The notes: generated by a model not told the origin, from the sequence alone. A stretch of 64,000 nucleotides of DNA from CAZYJR01 sp964647905 (GCA_964647905.1 CAZYJR010000019.1:5506-69505), one strand, 5' to 3'; shown: positions 43,307-51,752, numbered from the stretch's first letter. Numbers and translations are program-made.

Positions 43307-44433
43307 AGGTCAACATGGATTCCTTTTTCGACCGTAAATTCCTCGGGCGGGAGGTGATCAAACGCCCCGCCTGCCCCTTCTGTGGTCTGATCATAGGCCC
43401 GCCGGTGGAGCTTTCCACACGCAGGGGAGGGGAGCTCCCAGTAGGGTCATGCACCTGCGGGGCGGTCTATGCCTGTGACGAGACCGGCAGAAACGCGGGA
43501 TCCGCCCAGGTCGAGGCCCTGGTGTTCGCGTGCGACATGGATTGGGACCTGGCCTGGGACCTCCTCCCGGACGAGGACTACCGCCAGGAGATGGTGGAGC
43601 ACTATGATTACATGAACCACCTGGTGATCCCCGGGGGATTCTTCGAGAGCAGGCGTATCTCGGGCGTGCTCTTTTTTGTGAGGCTTCATGACGATGTCCT
43701 GGAGGTCACGGCCGGCGGGGTTAGAAAGCGCCTGGGCCGGGCCGGGCCGGCCAAGGCCCCACCGAGCCGAGAGGCGGGCAAGGGGCCCAAGGCTTCACGC
43801 CCTCTCACCAAGCAGGAAGTTGAGAATTACGTGCGGGAGTACCGCATGGAGCCCTTGATCGAGGCCGCGCCCACGGACCGCAAGCTGATAAGGACAATAC
43901 AGAGGCTCCTCTACACCGGGGACGAACTCATGCGGCGGAGGGCCGCCGACGCCCTCGGCCGGGTGAGCGCCGTCTTGGGCGAGACGAACCCTGGGGCGGT
44001 ATCCAGGCTGCTCCAGGGATTCTTCTACTCCATAACCGACACCGCTGCATCCAGTTGGGGGGCGTTCGAGGCCATCGGGGAGATCGTCTGGCGCCGACCC
44101 GAATTCTACGGCGGCTACCTCCCCCAGCTCTTCCAGTTCCTCGGTGATCCCACCCGCCGCTCCCCCAGCCTGGAGGCCATCGCCTCGGTCGCCCAGGTCC
44201 GGCCCGACCTCCTGCGCAAGTACACCTTCCACTTCCAGGTCTACTTGGGGGACGAAAACCCTTCGGTCAGGGGCCATGCCGCCCGGTTGATGGGCAGCCT
44301 GGGCGCGCGGGAGATGAAAGAGGACATCGAGAGGCTCCTCCCGGACACCCACGGGATCAGCATTTATCACGAAGGGGAGTTCCAAGAGCGGACAGTGGGT
44401 CAACTCGCCCGCGAGGCATTGGCCAATCTATGA
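43303..44433 (+). CDS. DVU0298-type protein with zinc ribbon and HEAT-like repeats
   Basis: The 376-residue protein has an N-terminal zinc-ribbon-like region: Cys24 and Cys27 in ACPFCG, Cys50 and Cys52 in GSCTCG. A roughly 100-residue domain with DMDWDLAWDLLPDEDY follows. From about 170 on come helical HEAT/PBS-lyase-like repeats (LMRRRAADALGRVSAVLGE; PSVRGHAARLMGSLGAREM). This order matches proteins annotated as the DVU0298 family in sulfate reducers. HEAT repeats usually bind proteins; no enzyme motif is visible. It overlaps both neighbours by four bases. Confidence 0.8.
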   Translation: MKVNMDSFFDRKFLGREVIKRPACPFCGLIIGPPVELSTRRGGELPVGSCTCGAVYACDETGRNAGSAQVEALVFACDMDWDLAWDLLPDEDYRQEMVEHYDYMNHLVIPGGFFESRRISGVLFFVRLHDDVLEVTAGGVRKRLGRAGPAKAPPSREAGKGPKASRPLTKQEVENYVREYRMEPLIEAAPTDRKLIRTIQRLLYTGDELMRRRAADALGRVSAVLGETNPGAVSRLLQGFFYSITDTAASSWGAFEAIGEIVWRRPEFYGGYLPQLFQFLGDPTRRSPSLEAIASVAQVRPDLLRKYTFHFQVYLGDENPSVRGHAARLMGSLGAREMKEDIERLLPDTHGISIYHEGEFQERTVGQLAREALANL

Positions 44434-45569
44434 AAGCCGCTTACTCGGCCGCCTCCCCGGAAGGAGGCATCCCCCTGGGAGACCGTGAGCTGGAGGCGTC
44501 CTTCCTCACCAAACCCGGACGGGCCCATCCCTTCCTGACCCTGGGAGACTATTTCAGGGCGCTAAACCGATTCATCTCGGACCTGGTTGATCGCAACGCA
44601 ATACCGGGAGTTTCAGGGGAGCCGGAGCGGCTGGCCATAAGGAGCGAAAAGCACGGGGCGTTCGCCCACATCGCGAGCATCGAGATAGTATCAGGGGAGC
44701 GGCGGGTCAATCTCTGCACTGCCGCCGCTCTTTCCGGTGGCGGCGGAGAGGCCTTGGAGCGGGAGTACCAAACCCTGCTGAGACTGGCGAGCTCCCCTGG
44801 GTCCCCTTATCTTCCCCACCCGATCGGCCTGGAGGAGATCTCTCTCGGCCCCGGCGGGCGGGAGAACCTCACCGTTCTCCTGACCGACTGGTTCGAAGGC
44901 TTTCACGAATGGCACCTGCACCCGGGCGCCCCGGGATCACCGCCAGGGGTCCTGGTTTGGGACCATACATCGGGCCACCGCAGGGCCGAGGCCGCCGAGA
45001 TCGAGCGCCTGTTCGAGGAGGCGGCCCGGATCCTCACCCTGTGCTACGAACCGGAGACTTTCGATCAGATCACCATGTGGCACCATGCAGCAGGGGACTT
45101 CATTATCAGGAGCACCCCGGACGCCTCTGAAGTGCGCCTGTGCACGGCCAGGGACTTCGCCCCCTTGCCCGGGATCGGCGCTGCGGAGACCACGGCCCCG
45201 GTGGCACTGGTCTACTTCCTTCTCAACACCGTCCTGAGGATGCGCCTTGACAAACGCGACGGGGTGGGGGAAGCGGTTTGGGCGGGAGAAGGGGTGGTAA
45301 GGCCGTCGGTGGCGGGCTTTTTCAAGGGAATACGATCCACAGGGGCCGCCTCCCGGGCTGGAGTGGGGAACCCCGAAGACCTGCTGGATCTCTTGCGCTC
45401 CTTCACCCCGGAAGAGCTCGAGGGGCTTCACGGCCCGCTCCTCTCCCTCTACCCGGAAGGCGATCCGATGGAGACGGATCTCATGGAAGAGAACCTCCCG
45501 GAGCACTCCTTCACTCTGTGGCGGGTGCTTCGAGAGGCTCGTGTATCAAGGCCTCCAGAGGGGTGGTAA
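44430..45569 (+). CDS. Unknown protein, last gene of the FmdB-HEAT operon
   Basis: The 379-residue protein overlaps the HEAT gene by four bases. It has an alpha/beta-type composition with AHIASIEIVSGERRVNLCTA, a charged helix EALEREYQTLLRLASS, LTVLLTDWFEGFHEWHL and TMWHHAAGDFIIRS. The order (strand with charged residues, helix, hydrophobic strand, then W-H-H-A-A-G-D-F) is loosely like a kinase fold of the aminoglycoside-phosphotransferase type. The catalytic HxD..N signature is not clear, so I make no functional claim. The C-terminal 59 bases overlap the convergent YkgJ gene. Confidence 0.7.
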   Translation: MKAAYSAASPEGGIPLGDRELEASFLTKPGRAHPFLTLGDYFRALNRFISDLVDRNAIPGVSGEPERLAIRSEKHGAFAHIASIEIVSGERRVNLCTAAALSGGGGEALEREYQTLLRLASSPGSPYLPHPIGLEEISLGPGGRENLTVLLTDWFEGFHEWHLHPGAPGSPPGVLVWDHTSGHRRAEAAEIERLFEEAARILTLCYEPETFDQITMWHHAAGDFIIRSTPDASEVRLCTARDFAPLPGIGAAETTAPVALVYFLLNTVLRMRLDKRDGVGEAVWAGEGVVRPSVAGFFKGIRSTGAASRAGVGNPEDLLDLLRSFTPEELEGLHGPLLSLYPEGDPMETDLMEENLPEHSFTLWRVLREARVSRPPEGW

Positions 45570-46167
45570 GGGCCTTGGAGACCGATATCAACAGCCCGGA
45601 CCTTGCCGGATCCGCCCCTCCGGCCTTTTCCACCAGTTCCCTGGACATGTCGAACAGATCCCGGTAGAACCCGTCCAGGTCGAACGCGGGGTAAGACCCG
45701 CCCTGCTCGAAACCGGCCAGGTGGCAGACCCTCGCCCTGCCCTCAATCTTGGCGGGTATGCCGTAGACGCGGCAGGTGATCGGCCTTTGCGCGTAGAGTA
45801 AGCATTCCCGCCCCTCGTCGAGCAGCGGGCACCGGACCCGCTCTGCGGCAAGGAGCTCGTGCCCTCCTTCGGTTGCGCCCTCGGCCTCCCTGAGCCTTCT
45901 CTGGATAGAGGCCAGCTCCCGGTCCGCCCGGTTGCATCTCAGGATCACTTGGGATTTCGCCTCGGCCGGCGCTTGTGCGAAGTGGTACTGCAGGTAGGCG
46001 GCTTCAATAAGGAAAAGCCCGAATACGGCATGGCAGCAGTCGTCGCAGTGCAGCTCGCAGCGCACACACTCCGGGTAGTCTTCGGACACCTTGCGGAAGG
46101 CCTGATCGGCCTTTGCGGCAAGGGCCTCGTAGCCGCGGAAGAGCTGGGACAGTTCGGCTTCCTTCAC
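45511..46167 (-). CDS. YkgJ-family cysteine cluster protein
   Basis: The 218-residue protein carries the YkgJ/CxxCxxCC cysteine set. CVRCELHCDDCC lies near 36-47, RCPLL near 112, CLLYAQRPITCRVYG near 122-136 and CHLAGF near 148. These likely bind a metal or Fe-S cluster. Function in the family is not settled. It starts four bases inside the stop of the TPR gene, so it is the second gene of that pair downstream of dsrD. Its last 59 bases overlap the convergent 44430 gene. Confidence 0.82.
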   Translation of the reverse strand: MKEAELSQLFRGYEALAAKADQAFRKVSEDYPECVRCELHCDDCCHAVFGLFLIEAAYLQYHFAQAPAEAKSQVILRCNRADRELASIQRRLREAEGATEGGHELLAAERVRCPLLDEGRECLLYAQRPITCRVYGIPAKIEGRARVCHLAGFEQGGSYPAFDLDGFYRDLFDMSRELVEKAGGADPARSGLLISVSKALTTPLEALIHEPLEAPATE

Positions 46168-46784
46168 CTGTAAGGCTCCAATTCCTTCAAGAACTCTGGG
46201 TGCACCTGGAAACCGAGCTCGGCGGCCCGGTCCGCATGCTCCACGGCCTTTTCGAACTCATCCCTGGTAAAGTAGGCCACCGCCAGGTTGTTGTGCCCCA
46301 GGCCGAAGTCCGGGGCCATCTCCACCAGCCTTAAGCCTATCTCCACGGCCTTGTCCACCTCTTCCTTCTGGAGGTGGGCATTGACCAGGTTGCTCCAGGC
46401 CTGGACGATCTTGGGATTGAGCTCGATCGCCTTGTTCAGGGCCTCAATCGCCTCGCCTGTCCTCTCCATTTGAAGAAACGCAAATCCCATGTTGGCATAG
46501 CCCCTTGCGTACCTGGGCTCGATTTCCACCGCCCTGCGGTTGGCCTCCACCACCCGCTCCAGATCACCCTGCTTGAAGTATATGTACCCGAGATTCACAT
46601 AGCCTTCGAACATTCGGGCGCTGTTGCTTATGGCCTCGTTGAAGGCGTCTATCGCCTCCTCCAGCCTGCCCTGCTGCATCAGGGTCACACCCAGGTTGTA
46701 GGCCGAGTTGGCGCACTCGGGGTTCTCGGCCAGCTGGCGCTTCTGCTCGGCTATGAATTTCTCCGCGTCCTGCGGTTGCTTCAT
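46164..46784 (-). CDS. Tetratricopeptide repeat protein next to the dsr operon
   Basis: The 206-residue protein consists of about five TPR units: NSAYNLGVTLMQQGRLEEAI, MFEGYVNLGYIYFKQGDLER, ARGYANMGFAFLQMERTGEA, VQAWSNLVNAHLQKEEVDKA and GLGHNNLAVAYFTRDEFEKA. TPRs mediate protein-protein contact. The ATG at 46784 follows GGGAGAAG; an earlier in-frame start at 46922 has no support. It lies 160 bases behind dsrD with a GC-rich hairpin between, so it may be expressed with the dsr genes at a lower level. No signal peptide. Confidence 0.85.
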   Translation of the reverse strand: MKQPQDAEKFIAEQKRQLAENPECANSAYNLGVTLMQQGRLEEAIDAFNEAISNSARMFEGYVNLGYIYFKQGDLERVVEANRRAVEIEPRYARGYANMGFAFLQMERTGEAIEALNKAIELNPKIVQAWSNLVNAHLQKEEVDKAVEIGLRLVEMAPDFGLGHNNLAVAYFTRDEFEKAVEHADRAAELGFQVHPEFLKELEPYR

Positions 46785-46898
46785 TTGCTTCTCCCGGCTC
46801 TCCCGTATCCGCGCACAACGGCCGTGCCCGGCTGAGAGATGAAAAGAGGCCGCAGTCCGCTCCCAGGCGTCCAGTGCGACCTCCCGTCGTGGTGTTCC

Positions 46899-46937
46899 GG
46901 TCCGGGACCGGGGCATGCGCACGCCCGGCCCCGGACC
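46899..46937 (-). terminator. Strong GC-rich hairpin between dsrD and the TPR gene
   Basis: GGTCCGGG (46899-46906) and CCCGGACC (46930-46937) form an 8-base-pair outer stem. A further 5 or so pairs extend inside it after a mismatch. It begins seven bases behind the dsrD stop. No T-run follows on the minus strand, so it may be a partial or Rho-assisted terminator, or protect the 3' end of the dsrABD mRNA. Confidence 0.55.
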
Positions 46938-46944
46938 TCAAAGC

Positions 46945-47175
46945 CTAGTGATCCTCTGTCTGGCCGCGGCCCTTGAGGCCGTACATGGTGCTGCTCCCCG
47001 TGGAGAAGTAAATCAGTTTCTCCTCGTTGATCAAGGCGGTGGCAGCCTTCTTGACCTCCCTGGCCTTGGCCTCCGGGATCACCTTTCTTACGGCCTTTTC
47101 CAGGTCACTGAAATAGAATTTGGTCTTCTTGCTGCTCTCAGCGAAGTCCAGAATGGCCTTTTTCATCTCTTCCAT
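46945..47175 (-). CDS. dsrD: Dissimilatory sulfite reductase D
   Basis: DsrD is a small winged-helix protein found with dsrAB in sulfate and sulfite reducers. Purified DsrD has been reported to stimulate sulfite reduction by DsrAB. The 76-residue protein MEEMKKAILDFAESSKKTKF to the end fits the family in length and in the FSTGSSTMYGLKGRG wing region. The ATG at 47175 is preferred over 47193, which would add six residues. It directly follows dsrB (48-base gap). Its presence marks the operon as the reductive type. Confidence 0.93.
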   Translation of the reverse strand: MEEMKKAILDFAESSKKTKFYFSDLEKAVRKVIPEAKAREVKKAATALINEEKLIYFSTGSSTMYGLKGRGQTEDH

Positions 47176-47223
47176 GATGACTCCCTTTCTCACCCCGGTT
47201 GGGGGCGACTGCCTTTCGGCCGG

Positions 47224-48411
47224 CTACTCGATCCCGCCGGCCGCCTTGGATACGGCCCAGGCCGAGTCGGTATACTTGAAGTGGGTCGAGGTACGATACG
47301 TATCGTATTGCAGGCGATAGTCGTCGATCAAGTGCTCCGTGAACTCCAGATCGCATTTCTCGAAGAACTTTTCCCAGCCTATGCGCTCGGCCCAGTCCCC
47401 GATCCGCTCGTACTTCCTGGCGTCCCTGGCATATGCCTCCACGATCTTCTTAACGTCCCTGCATACCTCGGGATACCTGGGGAAGTTGTTCGGCAGAAAC
47501 GGCACGACCACCTTGGAGAACTTCGGGGGGGTGATCCGGTTGGAGATCTTGCCCCCGGCCAGGATCGTAACCCCGTCGCCTTCCTTGTCCGAAAGCGGCA
47601 AAGCCATACACATGGTATAGCAGTTGCCGCAGAACATGCAGCGCTCTTGTTTGATCTTGACGGTTTTCTTTCCGTCTTCGGTCTTGGACGGAGATATGGC
47701 CGCCGTGGGGCAGGCCGCTATGACCAGCGGGATCTCGCACACCTGGTCCAGGACCTGGTTGTCCACGATCGGGGGCTTCCTGTGGTAGCCCAACAGCGCG
47801 ATGTCCGAGCAATGGACCGCCCCGCACATGTTGAGGCAGCAGGCCATTGAAATACGGACCTGTGCGGGGAACGTCATGCCCTGGAACTCCTCGAAGAGAT
47901 CGTCCAGGACCGCCTTCACCATGGAGGAAGCATCGGTCGCCGGGGTATGGCAGTGGATGTAACCCTGGGTGTGGACGATATTGGTCAAGCCCGCGCCGGT
48001 CCCGCCGATGGGGAACTTGTAGCTTCCTGATACGTGCTTGCGGCTCTGGAGGTCCTTCTTGAGGGCCTCCATCTTGTCCTGGCTGTCCACCATGAACTCG
48101 ATATTGTTCCGTGTGGTGAACCTGACATAACCGTTGCAGTGCTTGTCGGCTATCTCGCAGATCTCCCTCACGTGCTCCACGGTCATGAACCGGCATCCTC
48201 CGCAGCGGACCGTGAAGACCTTGTCCCCTGTCTCGGATACGTGCACCAGCACGCCCGGCTCCAGGATCTCATGGTATTTCCACTTACCGTAGTTGTTCTG
48301 GATGATCGGCGGAAAATACTGCCAGAAGTGCCGCGGACCCAGGTCCGTCAGCCTGTTCTCCATCGGTTTGTCCGGATTGTAGCGTCCAAGCCTTTCTTGA
48401 GATAATGCCAT
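47224..48411 (-). CDS. dsrB: Dissimilatory sulfite reductase beta subunit
   Basis: The 395-residue subunit carries the catalytically active siroheme site of the DsrA2B2 complex. Cysteines of the siroheme-coupled [4Fe-4S] cluster lie in SMACCLNMCGAVHCSDIA (Cys191, Cys192, Cys196, Cys201). A C-terminal-half ferredoxin domain has Cys234 (AACPTAAIS) and Cys258, Cys261, Cys264 in CMFCGNCYTMC. VRCGGCRFMTVEHVREIC and VRFTTRNNIEFMV are standard sulfite-reductase segments. Together with DsrA and DsrC it reduces sulfite to the trisulfide-bound product. It follows dsrA after 12 bases. Confidence 0.97.
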   Translation of the reverse strand: MALSQERLGRYNPDKPMENRLTDLGPRHFWQYFPPIIQNNYGKWKYHEILEPGVLVHVSETGDKVFTVRCGGCRFMTVEHVREICEIADKHCNGYVRFTTRNNIEFMVDSQDKMEALKKDLQSRKHVSGSYKFPIGGTGAGLTNIVHTQGYIHCHTPATDASSMVKAVLDDLFEEFQGMTFPAQVRISMACCLNMCGAVHCSDIALLGYHRKPPIVDNQVLDQVCEIPLVIAACPTAAISPSKTEDGKKTVKIKQERCMFCGNCYTMCMALPLSDKEGDGVTILAGGKISNRITPPKFSKVVVPFLPNNFPRYPEVCRDVKKIVEAYARDARKYERIGDWAERIGWEKFFEKCDLEFTEHLIDDYRLQYDTYRTSTHFKYTDSAWAVSKAAGGIE

Positions 48412-48423
48412 GATTGCTCCCTC

Positions 48424-49842
48424 CTATCTCGCATGTCTGGAACGGTACTCGTCTATGGTTCGATCCCAACCGCCCGGCACGTCTTCTTCCTTCCAGAAGA
48501 TGTAAGGATTGCTCCTGGGCTCCTTGACCATTTGCGGCATGGGCGGTACGCCGAGGACTTCCAGGAATTTGGGGATGCCGTAGCGCTGAATCAGCTCGCC
48601 CAGCCGCTCCCGGTTCTTTCCTTCCTCCATCCACCAGTCCCAGACCTTTTCGATCACTTCCTTGATATTGTCGTAAGGAGGCTCCGCCTTCATGAACGGG
48701 ATGGTGAGGACCGACATCTGTGCGCCTTCCAGGATGGGCGCCTTGGCCCCGAACAGCAGGCTCACGCCGGTGTCCTTACCGGGACGGAGCGCCTGGGGCA
48801 TGACGTTGATGCAGTGCATGCACCGGTTGCACTCCTTGTCGTCGATCATGAGCTTGTCGCCCTCCATCCACATGCACTGGGTCGGGCAGAGTCCGATCAC
48901 TTCCTTCTCAATATCAAACTTGCCCCAGTCGCGGCCCGCATGGGCACCGGCATTGGGTGCTATTTCTCCGCCCACATATGCCTTTACCGCCTCCTGGTCG
49001 ATGCGGATCTCGTCGCGCCAGGTCCCTATGAAGGACATGTCCGCCCTGGCGATGGAAGCCACGCATCCGTTGGAGCAGCCGTCGAACTTGAACTTGAACT
49101 TGTAAGGGAAGGCGGGGCGGTGCAGCTCATCCTGGTAGTGGTGGGTCAACTCATAGCACATGTCCTGGGTGTCATAGCAGGACCACTCGCAGCGGGCCCT
49201 GCCGATGCAGCAGGACGGGGTACGAAGGTTGGATCCCGATCCGCCCAGGTCCTGCTGGAGTACGTGGCCCAGTTCGTAGAAAATGGGCTCCAGCTGCTCG
49301 GTAAAAGTACCCAGGAAGATGATGTCCCCGGTTGACCCGTGTATGTTCATCATGCCGCTTCCGCGGTATTCCCAGAGGTCACAGATGGTACGAAGATAAT
49401 CGGTATCGTAAAACTTGCTGGCAGGCTGATTGACACGGAGTGTATGAAAGTGGGCGATTGAAGGAAAAGTTTCCTGCATATCGGAGTAACGGCCAATCAC
49501 GCCGCCCCCGTATCCGAACACCCCAACGATTCCGCCGTGCTTCCAATGGGTCTCGCCGTGGTCAAACGAGAGCTGGAGCTGCCCCAGCATGTCCTCTACG
49601 ACCTCGGCGTTGATCATCATCCTCTCCTTGGGCAGCTTGTGCCGCCTCAAGGCCTCCCTCTTGGCGTCCGCCACAAAGCTGGGCCAGGGGCCTTTTTCCA
49701 GCTCATCGAGGTCCGGGATGTTGTGCTTACATTTGAATTCCTTGAGTTCGTCTTCGGTGTAATTATTCAACTCCTCGTCGGAGTAAATCCGAAGCTCCTC
49801 ATATTTGAGTTTGGTTTGTTCTTCTTTAGGTTCAAAAGCCAT
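48424..49842 (-). CDS. dsrA: Dissimilatory sulfite reductase alpha subunit
   Basis: The 472-residue subunit has the Cx5C motif Cys212-Cys218 (CCIGRARC), the Cx3C motif Cys256-Cys260 (FDGCSNGCVASIARADMSF) and a ferredoxin domain with Cys319, Cys323, Cys338, Cys341 and Cys344. It is about 35 residues longer than the 437-residue Desulfovibrio protein, mostly an acidic N-terminal segment (LRIYSDEELNNYTEDELKEF). The ATG at 49842 has a perfect AAAGGAGG; a start at 49887 lies inside the leader. First gene of dsrABD, with a roughly 215-base leader and a sigma-70-like promoter. Confidence 0.97.
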   Translation of the reverse strand: MAFEPKEEQTKLKYEELRIYSDEELNNYTEDELKEFKCKHNIPDLDELEKGPWPSFVADAKREALRRHKLPKERMMINAEVVEDMLGQLQLSFDHGETHWKHGGIVGVFGYGGGVIGRYSDMQETFPSIAHFHTLRVNQPASKFYDTDYLRTICDLWEYRGSGMMNIHGSTGDIIFLGTFTEQLEPIFYELGHVLQQDLGGSGSNLRTPSCCIGRARCEWSCYDTQDMCYELTHHYQDELHRPAFPYKFKFKFDGCSNGCVASIARADMSFIGTWRDEIRIDQEAVKAYVGGEIAPNAGAHAGRDWGKFDIEKEVIGLCPTQCMWMEGDKLMIDDKECNRCMHCINVMPQALRPGKDTGVSLLFGAKAPILEGAQMSVLTIPFMKAEPPYDNIKEVIEKVWDWWMEEGKNRERLGELIQRYGIPKFLEVLGVPPMPQMVKEPRSNPYIFWKEEDVPGGWDRTIDEYRSRHAR

Positions 49843-50063
49843 TATGCTCGCCTCCTTTAGAAAAATAAAAGGTTGGTTCCGCTCCATAGAAGGGGCAACC
49901 CCAAGAAATCCGTGTCCGAGTCTTCACCTCCTCCCCAAGCTGATGTCCAAATTCATCCCGGCACGGGCGCACATTTGCACCCGCCATCGCCGAAGTATTC
50001 GCCCTCTGGGTCTTTACCAGCAACTAACCGAATTTACTATCCTTTTAAGCAATCAGATTGAAA
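49843..50063 (-). other. Leader of the dsrABD transcript
   Basis: About 215 bases lie between the predicted transcription start near 50057 and the dsrA ATG. On the transcribed strand a 7-base-pair hairpin with a 6-base loop sits at 49983-49964. A second, terminator-like hairpin at 49900-49871 is followed by TTTTATTTTT and then directly by the ribosome binding site. No riboswitch class I know is evident. Confidence 0.5.
49861..49900 (-). promoter_or_regulatory. Terminator-like hairpin just before the dsrA ribosome binding site
   Basis: On the minus strand GGTTG (49900-49896) can pair with CAACC (49875-49871), with a further TTC/GAA pairing inside; TTTTATTTTT follows at 49870-49861. The competing GGGGTTGCCCC hairpin (about 49902-49892) uses the same left arm. 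Such an arrangement could act as an attenuator, but the stem is short and this is unproven. Confidence 0.35.
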
Positions 50064-50092
50064 TTTAAATCAGAATACGGCTCAGATGTCAA
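50064..50092 (-). promoter_or_regulatory. Sigma-70-type promoter for dsrABD
   Basis: On the minus strand TTGACA (50092-50087) is followed after 17 bases by TTTAAA (50069-50064), or after 18 bases by TTAAAT. The -35 box is perfect and the -10 box 4 of 6. It points away from the dsrN promoter; the two -35 boxes are about 100 bases apart. Confidence 0.6.
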
Positions 50093-50192
50093 TGAAAAAA
50101 CCACCCATACGACAACAGTTGCCATGCGGTTTTCCCTGAATTGCTCGTCCTCCCGGGCCGGCTTCGAGGCGGGGAGGAGGGCGGCATTTGAA

Positions 50193-50221
50193 TTGACAAG
50201 AAAGCCTCGAGGTTTTATAGG
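50193..50221 (+). promoter_or_regulatory. Sigma-70-type promoter for dsrN
   Basis: TTGACA (50193-50198), a 17-base spacer and TATAGG (50216-50221). The flanks (ATTGACA and TTATAGGCCA) closely match the dsrC promoter at 51749-51777, suggesting shared control. The start would be near 50228, 79 bases before the dsrN ATG. Confidence 0.65.
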
Positions 50222-50306
50222 CCAGACAGCAGCTCGAACCAGCCGACCGCCTCACCAGGCAGAGGGCCGGGAGGGGGGCGCGGATCTTGCTTATGAGGGG
50301 GATGAG

Positions 50307-51752
50307 ATGACGGCCCGCCCGCCGCGTATTCTAATCGCCGCCCTCAAGGGCGGCTCGGGAAAAACGGTCCTCAGTCTGGGCCTGGCGGCGGCATGGAGGG
50401 ATATGGGCCGTACCATAGCTCCATTCAAAAAGGGACCGGATTTCATTGACCCCGGTTGGCTGGGGCTCGCCGCAGGGATCCCTTGTCATAATCTGGATTC
50501 CTTCATGATGAATCCTGAGCAAATCATAAATTCCTTTATCACGCATGCAGGTGATTCAGACCTGGGGCTGATAGAGGCCAACCGGGGGCTTTTCGACGGG
50601 CTGGACGTGGACGGCTCCTGCAGCTCGGCAGAGCTGGCGCGACTGCTCAAAGCCCCTGTGGTCCTGATTGTGGACGTCTCCATGGCGACCAGGACGATTG
50701 CGGCCGTGGTAAAGGGGTGCCAGGTGTTCGATCCCGGTCTCGACCTGAGGGGGGTGATACTGAACCGCGTGGGAGGCAAGAGGCAGGAGGACTTGATCCG
50801 GGGGGCGGTTGAGCGGTATTGCGGCATCCCGGTCATGGGATCGGTGAAAAGGATGAGAGCAAGCCCCTTTCCCGAGCGTCATATGGGCCTGATCCCACAC
50901 CGGGAGCAGGCAAGAGGACAGGAAGCCCTGCTGTGGGCGAGGGATCTGGTCCGAGACAGCCTTGACCTGGAAGCCCTTTGGGAGATCGGCCGAACAGCGC
51001 CGCCCCTCGATCCCGGATCCCCGCGGGAGAGGCGGGCACCGGCGGTTCACGCCGGGCAGCCCCGGGGCGCCCGACCCAGGATCGGGGTGGTACGGGACAA
51101 GGCCTTCTGGTTCTACTACCCGGAGAACTTGGCGGCCCTTGAGGCCCTGGGGGCGGAGCTCGTGGAAGTCAGCGCAGTATCGGACCGGGCCCTGCCGGCG
51201 GTGGATGCCCTCTATATAGGGGGGGGCTTCCCAGAGACCCAGGCCGAGGCCTTGGCCGCGAACAGCACCTTCCGCGAGGATCTGCGAACCATGGTGGAAA
51301 AAGGCCTCCCGGTCTATGCCGAGTGCGGGGGGTTGATGTACCTCGGAGAGGCCCTGGTCGTGGGGGACGACACCTACCCCATGACCGGTGCGCTGCCGGT
51401 GCGTTTCGTGCTGGAGAAAAAACCCCAAGGACACGGCTACACCATCCTGGAAGTGGTGGGGGATAATGCTTATTATGAAAAGGGAACCTTGCTCAGAGGC
51501 CACGAGTTCCATTATTCCAGGCCGGTCTTTACCGGGGCCTGTGATACGGTGGAGCCGGTTTTCAAGGTAAGGCGGGGCCGAGGCCTGGACGGGACACGGG
51601 ACGGGCTGGCCAGGCGCAACCTGCTCGGCACCTACACCCATGTCCACGCGGACGGCACCCCTTGCTGGGCCGAGCGTCTGGTTGAAAAAGCCCTTGAATT
51701 CCTGCCAAGTAATCCGGCCCGCTCCGGGGGCCCAATAGAAAAGGGGGATTGA
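50307..51752 (+). CDS. dsrN: DsrN: cobyrinate a,c-diamide synthase-like amidase, expected to make siroheme amide
   Basis: The 481-residue protein belongs to the CbiA/CobB family. The N-terminal P-loop domain (LKGGSGKT at 13-20) activates carboxylates with ATP. The C-terminal class I glutamine amidotransferase domain has the nucleophile Cys340 in VYAECGGLMYLGEAL and GHEFHYSR. Beside dsrAB this is the DsrN type, thought to amidate siroheme to the form found in DsrAB; it could instead serve cobalamin synthesis, but no other cobalamin genes are near. The ATG at 50307 follows GAGGGG. A longer open frame to 50058 would run back through the promoter. Confidence 0.88.
   Translation: MTARPPRILIAALKGGSGKTVLSLGLAAAWRDMGRTIAPFKKGPDFIDPGWLGLAAGIPCHNLDSFMMNPEQIINSFITHAGDSDLGLIEANRGLFDGLDVDGSCSSAELARLLKAPVVLIVDVSMATRTIAAVVKGCQVFDPGLDLRGVILNRVGGKRQEDLIRGAVERYCGIPVMGSVKRMRASPFPERHMGLIPHREQARGQEALLWARDLVRDSLDLEALWEIGRTAPPLDPGSPRERRAPAVHAGQPRGARPRIGVVRDKAFWFYYPENLAALEALGAELVEVSAVSDRALPAVDALYIGGGFPETQAEALAANSTFREDLRTMVEKGLPVYAECGGLMYLGEALVVGDDTYPMTGALPVRFVLEKKPQGHGYTILEVVGDNAYYEKGTLLRGHEFHYSRPVFTGACDTVEPVFKVRRGRGLDGTRDGLARRNLLGTYTHVHADGTPCWAERLVEKALEFLPSNPARSGGPIEKGD

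Noticed and set aside
50058..50306. N-terminal extension of DsrN
   Set aside because: It would cover the predicted dsrN promoter and has no family support; the ATG at 50307 has a good ribosome binding site and begins just before the P-loop domain.
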